Below, piece after piece: positions 20,538 through 29,466 of a stretch of 40,631 bases of DNA (the stretch's first letter is position 1; the number at the start of each line of letters is the position of its first letter). Position numbers and translations under genes: made by a program. Source of the DNA: Acidobacteria bacterium bin61 (GTDB lineage Bacteria > Acidobacteriota > Vicinamibacteria > Marinacidobacterales > Marinacidobacteraceae); contig MPMW01000011.1 of assembly GCA_002238705.1 (NCBI GenBank), positions 1 to 40,631 of the forward strand, given 5' to 3'. The notes under the pieces are model-generated. The model did no database searches, had not been told where the DNA came from, and saw nothing but the letters and a program-made list of their open reading frames with translations.

Positions 20538-21653
20538 ATGAGCTATGCCCCAGTATTCGGAAGGATCTTCGCACAGGCGTTGATGGTGCTGCGGAACCAG
20601 AACACGGTTCCGATGGCGATCACGAACGTGTCGGGGGAAGCACAGCGCCAAACTGGCGCGAAGGTCGAGTTCCCGGTCGCGCACGGTGCGCTCATCGAGG
20701 ACCACACGATGGAGACCCCGGTGGACGGCGGGAGCGGCCAGGCGAGCAACCTCACCCTCGACATCAACCGGAATCGTCGGTGGAAGTGGCCGATTTCCGG
20801 TCAGGATCTGGCTTCGATGGCGCGGCCCGGTTCGGTGGCGATGGCGGCGATTGCCGACGGCATCGGCGCCCTGTGCGACGACGTGACCGCGTATGTCCTG
20901 AAGGAGATCGTGAACGCGGCCTACGAGCGCGTTGGCGTGGCGGGCACGACTCCGTTCGGATCGGACGACCGGACCCCAGCAACGGAGGCGCGCAAGATTC
21001 TGGTCAAGGCGAAGACGCCGAAGGATGGCCGGTACCTGATCCTCGACCCGGACGCCTACCAGAACGCCTTGGACATCGACGCGATCAAGTACGCCGACAG
21101 GCGCGGCAGCACGGATCCGGGATGGGAAGGCGAAATCGGTCGGATGGTCGGCCTCCGGGTGATGGAGGAGAACCAGATTCCCGAGATCACGACAGGCGCG
21201 GGAGGGGTGGCGCTGAACGGTGCGGCCGCAGCGGGTGTCGAGCAGCTGACCGTGGACGGAGCCGGCACGGTGAACGTGGGCGATCCGCTGACCATCGAAG
21301 ACGACAACTACGTCGCGACGACTGCGAAGGCCGCGGGCGGAACGACGCTCGGAATCGCTCCGGCTCTCCGGCAGAACGTGGCGGACAACCGCCCGGTCAC
21401 GATTGTGGCGGACCACACGGCGAGCCTCGCGCTCGCGAGGGGCTCGGCCTATTTCGCTTCGAAGCCGATGGCGCAGTCGGTGCCAGGCGTCGAGGGCACG
21501 CCGGGCGACGTGTTCAGCCACTTCGACTCGAACAGCGGTCTGGCGCTCGAGATGCAGCCGTTCCGGGTTGCTGGCGGGTGGTACCTCTACACGTCGATCT
21601 GGTACGGTGTGTTGATCGCGCGCCAGAACCAGGTCGTTCGCGTGATGGGGTAG
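20538..21653 (+). CDS. major capsid protein, P22-coat-like
   Basis: A 371-residue protein starting MSYAPVFGRIFAQALMVLRN at ATG 20538; GGAG lies 8 nt upstream and partly inside the 3' helix of the structured region. The N-terminal layout, NTVPMAITNVSGEAQRQTGA, then DGGSGQASNLTLDINRNRRW (a 'D..f.iD..k...F'-like region) and later LALARGSAYFASKP, fit the P22 gp5-like coat family, which builds the icosahedral head. Position directly before connector genes agrees. No scaffold or protease is encoded immediately upstream, which is unusual. Confidence 0.8.
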   Translation: MSYAPVFGRIFAQALMVLRNQNTVPMAITNVSGEAQRQTGAKVEFPVAHGALIEDHTMETPVDGGSGQASNLTLDINRNRRWKWPISGQDLASMARPGSVAMAAIADGIGALCDDVTAYVLKEIVNAAYERVGVAGTTPFGSDDRTPATEARKILVKAKTPKDGRYLILDPDAYQNALDIDAIKYADRRGSTDPGWEGEIGRMVGLRVMEENQIPEITTGAGGVALNGAAAAGVEQLTVDGAGTVNVGDPLTIEDDNYVATTAKAAGGTTLGIAPALRQNVADNRPVTIVADHTASLALARGSAYFASKPMAQSVPGVEGTPGDVFSHFDSNSGLALEMQPFRVAGGWYLYTSIWYGVLIARQNQVVRVMG

Positions 21654-21660
21654 AGGCCCC

Positions 21661-22221
21661 ATGCCGCTGAACGTGCCCGGCGAGTCCGGGGTCACACTGG
21701 CGGAATTCACGGCATACCTCGGTCGTCGGTTGCAGTCGAAGGCTGCGATCGACGCCGAGGATGCCGAGAAGGAAGCCGCGCTGCGGCAGGCGTGGCGCGA
21801 CATGGCGGCTCTGGAGTGGAAGGGCTGGCGCACGTCGCCCAGCCAGGAAGGGCCATGGCCCCGGTCACAGGTACCGCGCGCCGACCAGGTATTTGGCGGA
21901 GGGTCTTTCGTTCCCTCCGACGAGATTCCGGAACGGGTGAAGTGGGCGCAGATGGAGTGGGCGGCCGCTCTCATCGAGGTTGTCGCCGTGGGTGGCGATG
22001 CAGGTGTTCCGGGAGGCGCGCCGGATCTCTCCGCATTCACGTCCGATCTCAAGGGCCTGAAGCGGGTGAAGGCGGGCTCGTTGGAAATCGAGGCGGTGGA
22101 CTCGCTGGACATCTCCGGAAGCCGGGCAGCTTCGGCGGGTCCGCTGAACGACGGGAAGGTGGGATCGCTGCTGGCCCCATATCTGGCAGCGGGGCCGGAT
22201 CAATTCAGGCTGGTGGTCTGA
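21661..22221 (+). CDS. head-tail connector/adaptor protein
   Basis: A 186-residue protein from ATG 21661 (TAGAGG upstream). Layout LAEFTAYLGRRLQSKAAIDA, a central KWAQMEWAAALIEVVAV helix, then KVGSLLAPYLA near the C-terminus, resembles phage adaptor proteins (gp6/DnaT-like family) that sit under the portal. Its position between coat and head-closure genes supports the call. The exact family was not identified. Confidence 0.65.
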   Translation: MPLNVPGESGVTLAEFTAYLGRRLQSKAAIDAEDAEKEAALRQAWRDMAALEWKGWRTSPSQEGPWPRSQVPRADQVFGGGSFVPSDEIPERVKWAQMEWAAALIEVVAVGGDAGVPGGAPDLSAFTSDLKGLKRVKAGSLEIEAVDSLDISGSRAASAGPLNDGKVGSLLAPYLAAGPDQFRLVV

Positions 22222-22584
22222 ATGGGCGTGCTCGACTCGCTGGCTCCGGTTCCCGGCAAGCTGATCGACATCCTCGGGACGGAGATCACGCTGACGAGGA
22301 CAACCTACGGGCAGTACGATCCAGACACGGGGCAACGGGGGCCGGACAGCGACACGGTCTATCCGATGGTGGCTCAGATCGGGCGCTGGCAGGAAGTGGT
22401 GACGGGTCCCGCGGGCGTTCAGCTTGTAGGCGGCCTCAGTGTGAAGGTTCAGCCATTCGACGTAGCACCTCAGAAGGGCGACACGGTCACGCTGGGCGGC
22501 AAGGCGACACGGGTCGAGGAGGTACTGCCAGAGTACATCGGAGACGTGGTGGCGCTGTACGAACTGCGGTGCGAGGGGCTCTGA
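22222..22584 (+). CDS. head closure (stopper) protein
   Basis: A 120-residue beta-rich protein whose ATG directly follows the previous stop. Features such as EITLTRTTYGQYDPDTGQ, YPMVAQIGRWQEV and KVQPFDVAPQKGDTVTLGGK are those of gp16/SPP1-type stopper proteins that close the head after packaging. Assigned from position and composition. Confidence 0.6.
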   Translation: MGVLDSLAPVPGKLIDILGTEITLTRTTYGQYDPDTGQRGPDSDTVYPMVAQIGRWQEVVTGPAGVQLVGGLSVKVQPFDVAPQKGDTVTLGGKATRVEEVLPEYIGDVVALYELRCEGL

Positions 22585-23091
22585 ATGGCCATTCACAGGA
22601 CCGTATCGAGCTTCCGCAGGGCGTTGAATCGTCATGCTGGCAACGTTCAGTCGAACGCGAAAAGCGGATTCCGGCAGACACTTGCCAGGGGTGGCGGAAT
22701 CATGGTCAGGATCACGCCATTCGACACGGGCTACCTCAAGTCGAACTGGGATCTAGTGCCAGCCGGTCAGCGGCCGAAGGTGGGGAGGTTCGGCAGCTAC
22801 GCGGAATTGGCGGCACTTCGATTCCTCACGAATCTGGAACCGCCACTGCGGGAGTTCGTGGCGGGCCAGAGTACCGTGTTCGTGATCCAGAAGGCGGTGC
22901 AGGCACGGATCCGGCAGGATGCGTTGAAAGCGATACTTGGGGCGGTATATCAAGTGGCGAACGCGACGCCCTACGCGATCCGGATCAACGCTGGGGCGAG
23001 CCGACAGGCCCCTGCGGGCATGACGGGACCCGGAAGGGAGTGGATGCGCCAGTTCTGGAGGCGGCAGCGGTTGCTTGCCGAGACGAGATGA
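22585..23091 (+). CDS. neck/minor tail protein (HK97 gp10-like)
   Basis: A 168-residue protein adjacent to the stopper gene. RITPFDTGYLKSNWDL ('v..DTG.L..s') and NATPYAIRINAGASRQAPAG followed by a helical C-terminus are the hallmarks of HK97 gp10-type neck/tail-completion proteins. It overlaps the next gene by ATGA. Confidence 0.75.
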   Translation: MAIHRTVSSFRRALNRHAGNVQSNAKSGFRQTLARGGGIMVRITPFDTGYLKSNWDLVPAGQRPKVGRFGSYAELAALRFLTNLEPPLREFVAGQSTVFVIQKAVQARIRQDALKAILGAVYQVANATPYAIRINAGASRQAPAGMTGPGREWMRQFWRRQRLLAETR

Positions 23092-23531
23092 ACCTTCAAG
23101 ACCAACGGGACTGTCGCAGACTCGCAACAGCGGCATTGCGTGCGGGCTACGAGGCAGTCGCCGCTGCGCTGCCGGAGGTGCAGTACGAGGGAGAGCCGGC
23201 GATCACAGCAGAAGAGGAATGGGTCGCGGTAGACGTGGTCACGGTCCCGGATTCCAGCACTCAGGTCTCACTGACGCGCAACCCGCTGATAACGACCTTC
23301 GGGACGCTTGCGATACGGATGTGGTTCCTCAACACCGAGTCGATTGACAACGTACTCAAGAAAGTCGACCCGGTAGCAGCCCATATCTTCAACCATCGGA
23401 ATCCACCTGGCGAACACGGAAACCGGATAGTCTACAGGACCCCATCAATCGTCCGGGGCGGCATCATCGGAGCACACAGACTCATCACGGTGAGCGTACC
23501 GTGGCAATCATGGCGTCAATACGCCGCCTAG
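23088..23531 (+). CDS. tail terminator protein
   Basis: A 147-residue protein from ATG 23088 (ATGA overlap), MNLQDQRDCRRLATAALRAG. The body (PLITTFGTLAIRMWFLNTES, then RIVYRTPSIVRGGIIGAHRL) has the alternating strands expected of gpU-like tail terminators, which cap the tail tube. The order connector-stopper-neck-terminator-tube is the standard one. Confidence 0.65.
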   Translation: MNLQDQRDCRRLATAALRAGYEAVAAALPEVQYEGEPAITAEEEWVAVDVVTVPDSSTQVSLTRNPLITTFGTLAIRMWFLNTESIDNVLKKVDPVAAHIFNHRNPPGEHGNRIVYRTPSIVRGGIIGAHRLITVSVPWQSWRQYAA

Positions 23532-23546
23532 AGGAGACGGGAAAAA

Positions 23547-24659
23547 ATGGCAAGCGCAAATCGTGCAGAACTGAACTTCGTCGAGGAAGCTGAATTCGGG
23601 GTCAACCCGGGCGGTGAAGGCCAGCTGGTCAGGATGAACTCGACGTCGCTCCAGCTGGAGCCCATTTCGGTGCAGTCCGAAGAACTCAGGAGCGACCGCG
23701 GCAGGGCGCGCGGCAAGCGTCTGGCCGGACAGGTGACCGGGGACATCGTGGGCAACTTTTTCCCCGGCGACCCGTCGATGGAGAACCTGCTGAGGATGCT
23801 GGCGGGACAGTCGGCGTGGCCGGCGGCGGGGGAGGGTAAAACGGGGGGGGCCATAGCCGGTGGCGGCGTCGTCACGCTGAACGCCCACGGGTTCACGGCG
23901 GGCCAGTGGGTGCGCTTGAGCGGGCTCGACGACGAAGCCGCCAACAAGTGGTACCGGATCACGGCGGTGGACGCGAACACGTTCACGCTCGCGAATCCGC
24001 CGTCGAACCTCACCGGCTCGCCGGTGTGGAAGGGCAGCTACCTCAAGGGGAACGGCATCGAGGCGAGATCGGCGAGCTTCGAGGTCTGGCTGGATGATGC
24101 GCAGGATTCGTTCGAGTATCGCGGCGTCATGATCGGGTCGCTGGCGCTGGATCTCTCGCCGGAGTCGATCATCGTGGGAACTTTCGGCACGCTGGGGTCC
24201 ACACACAGGCACGGGGAAGCGCGCACGATCAACCCGGGCACCGCATCCACGGTCGCCCCGATCGTTACGGGCGAGGGCGGCGACGTTCAGGGCTACATCG
24301 ACGACCAGGATACGGGGGTCGTCACCTCGGTCTCGCTGAACATCGACGCAGGCCTGCGCAGGGAGCCCGCGCTGTGGAGCCCTCCGAGGATCGCCCTGGG
24401 CACCGTGTCGCTCACGGGAAGCATGGAGATCTTCACCGACGATTTCACGCGGTACGACGACTTCGTGAACGCGACTGCACGGCGGCTCGACGTGATATTC
24501 GGGACGGAAGATGACTGGCTCGCGCTGAGCATCTCACAGGCGGACTTCACGGGCGCCACCGTGCTGGTCGAGGGCATCGACACGTCGGCATTGCTGCGGC
24601 TGGACTTCGAGGCGAGCGTGAAGGGAACCGAGGGGGTATACGGCTGGACGAAGGGCTAG
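23547..24659 (+). CDS. major tail tube protein
   Basis: A 370-residue protein with GAGGAG upstream, MASANRAELNFVEEAEFGVN. The N-terminus, RMNSTSLQLEPISVQSEEL, SDRGRARGKRLAGQVTGDI and the late segment RLDFEASVKGTEGVYGW fit the tail-tube family of long-tailed phages. An insertion with VVTLNAHGFTAGQWVRLSGL around residues 105-155 looks like an added domain exposed on the tail surface. A run of eight G at 23843-23850 is noted but does not break the frame. Confidence 0.8.
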   Translation: MASANRAELNFVEEAEFGVNPGGEGQLVRMNSTSLQLEPISVQSEELRSDRGRARGKRLAGQVTGDIVGNFFPGDPSMENLLRMLAGQSAWPAAGEGKTGGAIAGGGVVTLNAHGFTAGQWVRLSGLDDEAANKWYRITAVDANTFTLANPPSNLTGSPVWKGSYLKGNGIEARSASFEVWLDDAQDSFEYRGVMIGSLALDLSPESIIVGTFGTLGSTHRHGEARTINPGTASTVAPIVTGEGGDVQGYIDDQDTGVVTSVSLNIDAGLRREPALWSPPRIALGTVSLTGSMEIFTDDFTRYDDFVNATARRLDVIFGTEDDWLALSISQADFTGATVLVEGIDTSALLRLDFEASVKGTEGVYGWTKG

Positions 24660-24769
24660 GAGAGGCACAAAAACGAGTGCCCGGGGGTTCGCCCGCCTCA
24701 GCGATTCAAGTCGGCGCCGGACGTGCTGCCGCCGCCGAGCCCCCGCGGCACCAGCACAGGAGGCACAGC

Positions 24770-25171
24770 ATGGAAATCACCCGTTACAGGGACACATCGC
24801 CGGACGAAGCACGCTGGCTCACCATCGAAGGTGAGGCCCGCATCAAGGTCTTCCCCTTCTCGAAGCCGTCCGCAGTCGTCGCGCTGAACATCCTCAGGAA
24901 GAAGCACGGCAAGAAGATCGGGATGAATTCGGTTGAACAGGTCAAGCGCGACTTCGAGGTGATGGCCCGGTTCGCCGCGGAGCACCTGATCGAGACGTGG
25001 GAGGGTTTCACGTGGAACGGCAAGGCATTCCCGTTCACGGTTGACAACGCGATCAAGCTGTTCGACAGGCTCCGCTGGGCCTACAAGGATGTGATCGAGT
25101 TCGCACAGGCCGAGCACCGCGAGCTTGCCGAAACGGACGAGGAGGCAGCCGAGGCGTTGGGAAACGACTGA
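24770..25171 (+). CDS. tail assembly chaperone (gpG-like)
   Basis: A 133-residue protein from ATG 24770, with AGGAGG 7 nt upstream; upstream in-frame starts lack a ribosome site. MEITRYRDTSPDEARWLTI and a helical C-terminal part ending AEALGND. Position between tail tube and tape measure, and the slippery heptamer at its 3' end, identify it as the short product of the G/GT chaperone pair that folds around the tape measure. Confidence 0.85.
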   Translation: MEITRYRDTSPDEARWLTIEGEARIKVFPFSKPSAVVALNILRKKHGKKIGMNSVEQVKRDFEVMARFAAEHLIETWEGFTWNGKAFPFTVDNAIKLFDRLRWAYKDVIEFAQAEHRELAETDEEAAEALGND

Positions 25172-25491
25172 CCTTCGCACTCAAGCTGTCGAAGGCGTCG
25201 GCGGCGGGCCGAAAGAGTCTCGAAGACCAGACTCCGGAGATTCCCGACGGCTACGACCTTGAGTGGGTAGCGTTTCAGCGGCTAGGGACGTGCAGGCAGT
25301 TGGGCATGTCCGTGGGTCCGATTCCATGGACGGCGGTGCATGAGTATGCGCGGAATTGTGGATTGGGTCCGTTGGCCGCCGAGCGGTTCCATCGGGTGAT
25401 CGAGCACCTGGACGCCGTCTACATGAAGTGGCTGGCGGACGAGCGCGAGAAGAAGCCGCGTTCTGTGGCGAAGAAACCGCATTGGCGGTAG
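24770..25491 (+). CDS. tail assembly chaperone -1 frameshift product (gpG-T-like)
   Basis: A -1 slip on G GGA AAC at 25159-25165 continues into RLTFALKLSKASAAGRKSLE and on to KKPHWR at 25491. The fusion is about 240 residues (132 + 108). The T-part lacks its own convincing start near the junction. The frame relationship (0 to -1), the slippery sequence and the place just before the tape measure all match the conserved G-T frameshift of long-tailed phages. Confidence 0.9.
25159..25165 (+). promoter_or_regulatory. -1 programmed frameshift site GGGAAAC
   Basis: The heptamer G_GGA_AAC is in the correct 0-frame phase (preceded by TT), four nt before the TGA at 25169. It is the same X_XXY_YYZ type used in lambda (GGGAAAG) and other tail chaperone genes. 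Confidence 0.92.
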
Positions 25492-25532
25492 GTTTCTCGC
25501 ACACCCACCATCCAAAAAGGGATTTCACCAGA

Positions 25533-25706
25533 ATGGCAAAGTGGACAAACGGAAGAATCGAGTCGCGAAACCCGTTGAAGCGCTGGCTGTGGCGGCATCC
25601 GCGCATGTTCGCATGGAACCGTGAAGGCACCGACATCACCGGCCCGATGTTATCGCCAGGCGCAGGCATTGTCCGGCTGGCGTTGGCACGATGGGTGCTC
25701 CGGTAA
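25533..25706 (+). CDS. hypothetical protein, 57 residues
   Basis: ATG 25533 with AAAAAGGG about 9 nt upstream. The product (MAKWTNGRIESRNPLKRWLW) is basic and Trp-rich at the start and ends hydrophobically (GIVRLALARWVLR). It lies between chaperone and tape measure. No family recognised. Confidence 0.65.
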   Translation: MAKWTNGRIESRNPLKRWLWRHPRMFAWNREGTDITGPMLSPGAGIVRLALARWVLR

Positions 25707-25770
25707 GCGGCAACCGCTGTTGCGGCTCCAGAAGAAGGCAGTCGCTCCGGAGGCTTGAGGCGCGACCAAA

Positions 25771-28700
25771 ATGGCCGTAGAGATACTAGCCCTTGGCATC
25801 GACTCCAGCCGCGCGCGACGCGGGGCGGACGAGTTTTCGCGCTCGATTGATCAACTGAACGCCCGGCTGCTGCGGTCGGAAGCGCGCGTGGGGGCACTAA
25901 GCGCCCGGCTCCAAACCACAGGCACCCAGATGGGTGCCGTGGGGAGGGCAGCAGACCAGTTGAATCCGAGACTCAGGCGAGCAGGCGGAAGCGTTGACTC
26001 GATGTGGAAGCGGGTCCTCAGTCTTGAGAACACGCTGCACGACGCGAGGCAGGGCCTTGTCGCGATGACGGCCTTTCTGGCAGCCGCAGCCTTCGTCACG
26101 GCCATCTTCAAGGCCATCCAGAGGTTCTCAGAGTTGGAGGCCACGCTGGCACGTGTCACGGGGCTGCTAGGCGCTTCCGAAGGGGCAATCGCCGGATGGG
26201 GATCGACGGTCAGCCAGGTAGCGATTCGCACGGGGAGGCCGGTTGGCGACCTGAGAGAGACCTTGGAGCAGCTTGCCGAAGAAGGAACCACGGGCCTGCG
26301 GGCGACAGCAATCCTGAGAGAGTCGGCGGTCGCATCGGCGGTGGGAATCGGAGAGGTTGGCGAGATCGCAAGAACGACCGCCATCGCCCTGCGCGAGTAT
26401 CGGGGTGAGCTCGGTGATGGCGGACAGGTACCGGAGTTGCTGTTCGGAGGCACCGGCGAAAGCCGGTTGGGTCCCGAGGCATTCCGTGAAACCGTCGACA
26501 AGCTGCTGCCCTCCGCAGCGGCGGCAAACGTCGAGTTCGAGAGGATGATTTCGCTGATCGTTGCCATGTCGAACAGAGGCGAGACGGCCGCAGGCATCGT
26601 AGAAAGGCTCAGGACGGAGTTCGGTCGGCTCGAGAACAGCGCCGATTACGACATCCTGGGTTCGCTCGGGGTCCCTGAAGCGAGCTTCGAAGACACGTTG
26701 GACCGCGTGGCGCAACAGTCTTCGGAAATAAGGCAGACGTGGCAAGACACCACAGACACGATCAATATTGAGGCGAAGCAGGCTCTGGAGTCGCTGATTT
26801 TCCTGTGGGACAGGTTCATCAAGCGGTCAGAAGGCTTCTTCGGGTTTATCTTCAGGCAGGTAACAAAGGGTGCCGAGAGAGCAGTACTCCGGGATATTGC
26901 CGATTTCGACGTTAATGAGGACTCGATTTCGCAGGCCTTGGACGCCTACCAGGAACTCATCAGGCTCCAGACGGAGGCAGCCGGCCTGGTCAACAGAAGT
27001 GCCGCGCGGAACGTTTTGTCGAGCCTGTCCGAAGACATCCGGGCGGTGACTGGAGTGGCGCCGGAGGAACTGTTGGCGGCCGGCGAGCAGGCCAGGGCCT
27101 ACGCGGACGCGCTTCAGCCGACAATCAAGCCCTTGCAGGATGTCAAAGACGGGACGGAAGACCTTCGGGACGTGCTGGTGTCCATCGGTCAGATTCAGGA
27201 TCCGTTCGGCTCGTTCAGGGAGAACCTGGCCAAGATGGACGCGGACATCACGCGCTTGAACGCCCAGTTCGACCGCGCGGGCGTATTGCTCGGACAGTTG
27301 GTGGTGGAAGACGCCGTGGAGGGATACCGCGACATCTTGCAGGCACGGCTCGAGGCGGTCATGGCGTTCGCCGGTGCACTGAATGCCGCAGAGAGGACAC
27401 AGGCCCAGGGCCGACTTGGCGTCCCGCGGGAGTTCGTGGTCCCCATCCGCAGCGTCGGCTTCAGCAATCAGGCCCGCACGGACGAGGACCGACGCCAGAT
27501 CGAGGCCCGCAGGGCTGAGCGGAACGCGGCCTATCGCACGGAGATCGCGCAGGCGAAGCGCATCGGTCGACAGGTCGGACAGTCGTTCGCCGACGCCATG
27601 CTCTCCGGCGAGGCGGACAGGATCGGTGCAGCGTTGGGCGGGGGCGTGGGGGGCGGTCTCGGCGAACTGGCAGGCGAAAGCATCGCCAGTGACATTACTG
27701 GGACCCTGGGCACGGCCGTCGGGGCTGCGGCCGGACCGATCGGCGGCGCATTGGGGAGCGTGCTCGGATCCGCGATCGGCGAACTGATCGGCGGTGACGA
27801 TCCAGAGAGCAGGCGTTTGGCCGAACTCAGCAAGGCAAACACGAAGGCGCTCCAAGAGATGACGGCAGGACTTCGGAACACACACGAGGTGTTCGCGGGG
27901 CTTTCGGGCTCCCTGTTCACCGACGCCCAAGCGGCAGTTGCGCAAGCGCAGCTGGCGAGATCTCGCCCAGGTGCGCGCGAGGGTGGACGCTCCGCGGTCT
28001 ACAGAGGCACAGGCCTGCCAGGGGCGGTGCTGGAGTCGTCGCTGTTGGCTGCCGGGCGCACAACCGTGGAAATCGAACACCTGTTCAGATCCTTCGGCCT
28101 CAGCCTTGCAAATACGGGCGAGAACTTCCGGATCCTGGACAGCGAGGCGCAGCAGCTTGCCGAGGCGCTGAAGCTGTCGCAGCAGGCGTTCTACGAATCG
28201 GCGCAAGGCCAACTGTCCGCAGCGGGCCGTATTTCGGGCCTCTTGGACGAGAGCGCAGCCGAACAGGCCAGCAGGCTTGCCGATGCACTGACGGGGCCGG
28301 GAGGTATCACGGGCGGACTCAGAGACGCAGTACTGGCCTCCATAGCAGACCAGGACTGGCAGCGCGTGGTGGATCTGCTCGGCGACCAATTCGACCTGAG
28401 CCAACTGGGCGATTTGAGTCTCGACGAGTTCCTGAACTACATCGGGCAGATCGAGAGCTTGGGAGACGCGGCGGGCGATGCGGCGGACGAGCTCAGGGCC
28501 ACGGCGAATACCCTGAACGCACCGAGCGGCTTCCGGGCCGCGCTGCACGAGTATCTGGCCGCGGACCCAGAGAGCTTCAGTACACAGGCAGCCGAACAGG
28601 CGCGCCGGGCAAGCGAGTCGGTATCGTCCAGCCGGGGTGACACGTGGAACTTCCAGCCCGGGGCGATCCAGATCGACGGCAGGGACAAGGATGGCGCGGA

Positions 28701-28773
28701 GTTGCTCGATGAAATTGCGCGCGCGTCTCGAGAACTGGCGGACAGCGGGGGTTATCCGCCCGAAGTCGTATGA
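25771..28773 (+). CDS. tape measure protein
   Basis: A 1000-residue protein, longest but one in the window, setting tail length. The N-terminus (LALGIDSSRARRGADEFSRS) and coiled-coil QLNARLLRSEARVGALSARL are typical. There is a hydrophobic stretch near residues 90-115 (GLVAMTAFLAAAAFVTAIFK) and a Gly/Ala-rich membrane-like region near 615-675 (GAAAGPIGGALGSVLGSAIG), as in other tape measures. The C-terminus is helical. At about 1.5 angstroms per residue this predicts a tail near 150 nm. It ends with an ATGA overlap. Confidence 0.9.
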   Translation: MAVEILALGIDSSRARRGADEFSRSIDQLNARLLRSEARVGALSARLQTTGTQMGAVGRAADQLNPRLRRAGGSVDSMWKRVLSLENTLHDARQGLVAMTAFLAAAAFVTAIFKAIQRFSELEATLARVTGLLGASEGAIAGWGSTVSQVAIRTGRPVGDLRETLEQLAEEGTTGLRATAILRESAVASAVGIGEVGEIARTTAIALREYRGELGDGGQVPELLFGGTGESRLGPEAFRETVDKLLPSAAAANVEFERMISLIVAMSNRGETAAGIVERLRTEFGRLENSADYDILGSLGVPEASFEDTLDRVAQQSSEIRQTWQDTTDTINIEAKQALESLIFLWDRFIKRSEGFFGFIFRQVTKGAERAVLRDIADFDVNEDSISQALDAYQELIRLQTEAAGLVNRSAARNVLSSLSEDIRAVTGVAPEELLAAGEQARAYADALQPTIKPLQDVKDGTEDLRDVLVSIGQIQDPFGSFRENLAKMDADITRLNAQFDRAGVLLGQLVVEDAVEGYRDILQARLEAVMAFAGALNAAERTQAQGRLGVPREFVVPIRSVGFSNQARTDEDRRQIEARRAERNAAYRTEIAQAKRIGRQVGQSFADAMLSGEADRIGAALGGGVGGGLGELAGESIASDITGTLGTAVGAAAGPIGGALGSVLGSAIGELIGGDDPESRRLAELSKANTKALQEMTAGLRNTHEVFAGLSGSLFTDAQAAVAQAQLARSRPGAREGGRSAVYRGTGLPGAVLESSLLAAGRTTVEIEHLFRSFGLSLANTGENFRILDSEAQQLAEALKLSQQAFYESAQGQLSAAGRISGLLDESAAEQASRLADALTGPGGITGGLRDAVLASIADQDWQRVVDLLGDQFDLSQLGDLSLDEFLNYIGQIESLGDAAGDAADELRATANTLNAPSGFRAALHEYLAADPESFSTQAAEQARRASESVSSSRGDTWNFQPGAIQIDGRDKDGAELLDEIARASRELADSGGYPPEVV

Positions 28774-29105
28774 GCCTGGCAATCGGCGGAACCACGATCC
28801 CGCTTGCGTCGATGAACGAGTCGCAGCCGGTCAGAATCGGCGGCGACTACGCCCGCAACTCGGAGGGCACGCCAGCCGACCAGGGCTACGGGATGAAGCG
28901 CGTGTTCCGATGCGTGACGGTATTCATGGACCCCGACGAGTATACAGCGGTCATGGCGAAGCTGGAGCTTCGTTCGGAGCAGCCGCTCACAGGTACGGGG
29001 GCACCGTTCGCGATGGGGCGGGTGAAGGTGCTCGGGAATAGCGTGCGGAGCGGTGCTGGTTTCCAGCGGGCGGTGCGGTTCGAGTTGCTGGAGGGGGGCC
29101 GCTAG
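28770..29105 (+). CDS. small tail protein, tandem paralogue 1
   Basis: A 111-residue protein from ATG 28770 (ATGA overlap). MSLAIGGTTIPLASMNESQP, central RVFRCVTVFMDPDEYTAVMA and C-terminal RAVRFELLEGGR. The adjacent gene has the same plan (MSLTIGGVSVPASQCNE ... RVFTVVTEFLQDEDYVALRA ... RSARFELLESE). Probably a tail-tip component acting next to the tape measure; no named family. Confidence 0.75.
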   Translation: MSLAIGGTTIPLASMNESQPVRIGGDYARNSEGTPADQGYGMKRVFRCVTVFMDPDEYTAVMAKLELRSEQPLTGTGAPFAMGRVKVLGNSVRSGAGFQRAVRFELLEGGR

Positions 29106-29106
29106 G

Positions 29107-29466
29107 ATGTCCCTCACGATTGGCGGCGTATCGGTTCCTGCTTCGCAGTGCAACGAGACGGGGCGGTGGCATGCGGGCGGCGATCACCAGCGCATGGCAA
29201 GCGGGGCATTGGGCAACTCGACACGCGGGACGCTGCGGGTATTCACGGTCGTGACAGAGTTTCTGCAGGACGAGGACTACGTGGCATTGCGGGCGAAGCT
29301 GGATCTTCGGACGGAGCAGGTAATCACGGGCGAACTGGTAGACGTGTCAAAGGCGTTCGTGCAGTTTCGCGGGACCAACTACCGGACGGAATACGACGCG
29401 GGTGCGGAGATCGTCACGCGGTCGGCGCGGTTCGAGTTGTTGGAGAGTGAGCGGAGGGCGGCATGA
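29107..29466 (+). CDS. small tail protein, tandem paralogue 2
   Basis: A 119-residue protein starting at ATG 29107, one base after the stop of paralogue 1. Shared positions with paralogue 1 include SL.IGG, the R-V-F-TV core, KL.LR.EQ..TG and ARFELLE. The two arose by tandem duplication and then diverged. It may form a hetero-ring at the tail tip. ATGA overlap with the next gene. Confidence 0.75.
   Translation: MSLTIGGVSVPASQCNETGRWHAGGDHQRMASGALGNSTRGTLRVFTVVTEFLQDEDYVALRAKLDLRTEQVITGELVDVSKAFVQFRGTNYRTEYDAGAEIVTRSARFELLESERRAA

Noticed and set aside
20511..22112. Long minus-strand open frame (533 codons) across the capsid gene
   Set aside because: It is the antisense shadow of the capsid and connector genes in a G+C-rich genome; Arg/His-rich composition and no start signals.
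26827..28782. Minus-strand open frame of 651 codons over the tape measure gene
   Set aside because: Antisense shadow with low-complexity Arg/Gly/Leu composition; the plus-strand tape measure explains the region.
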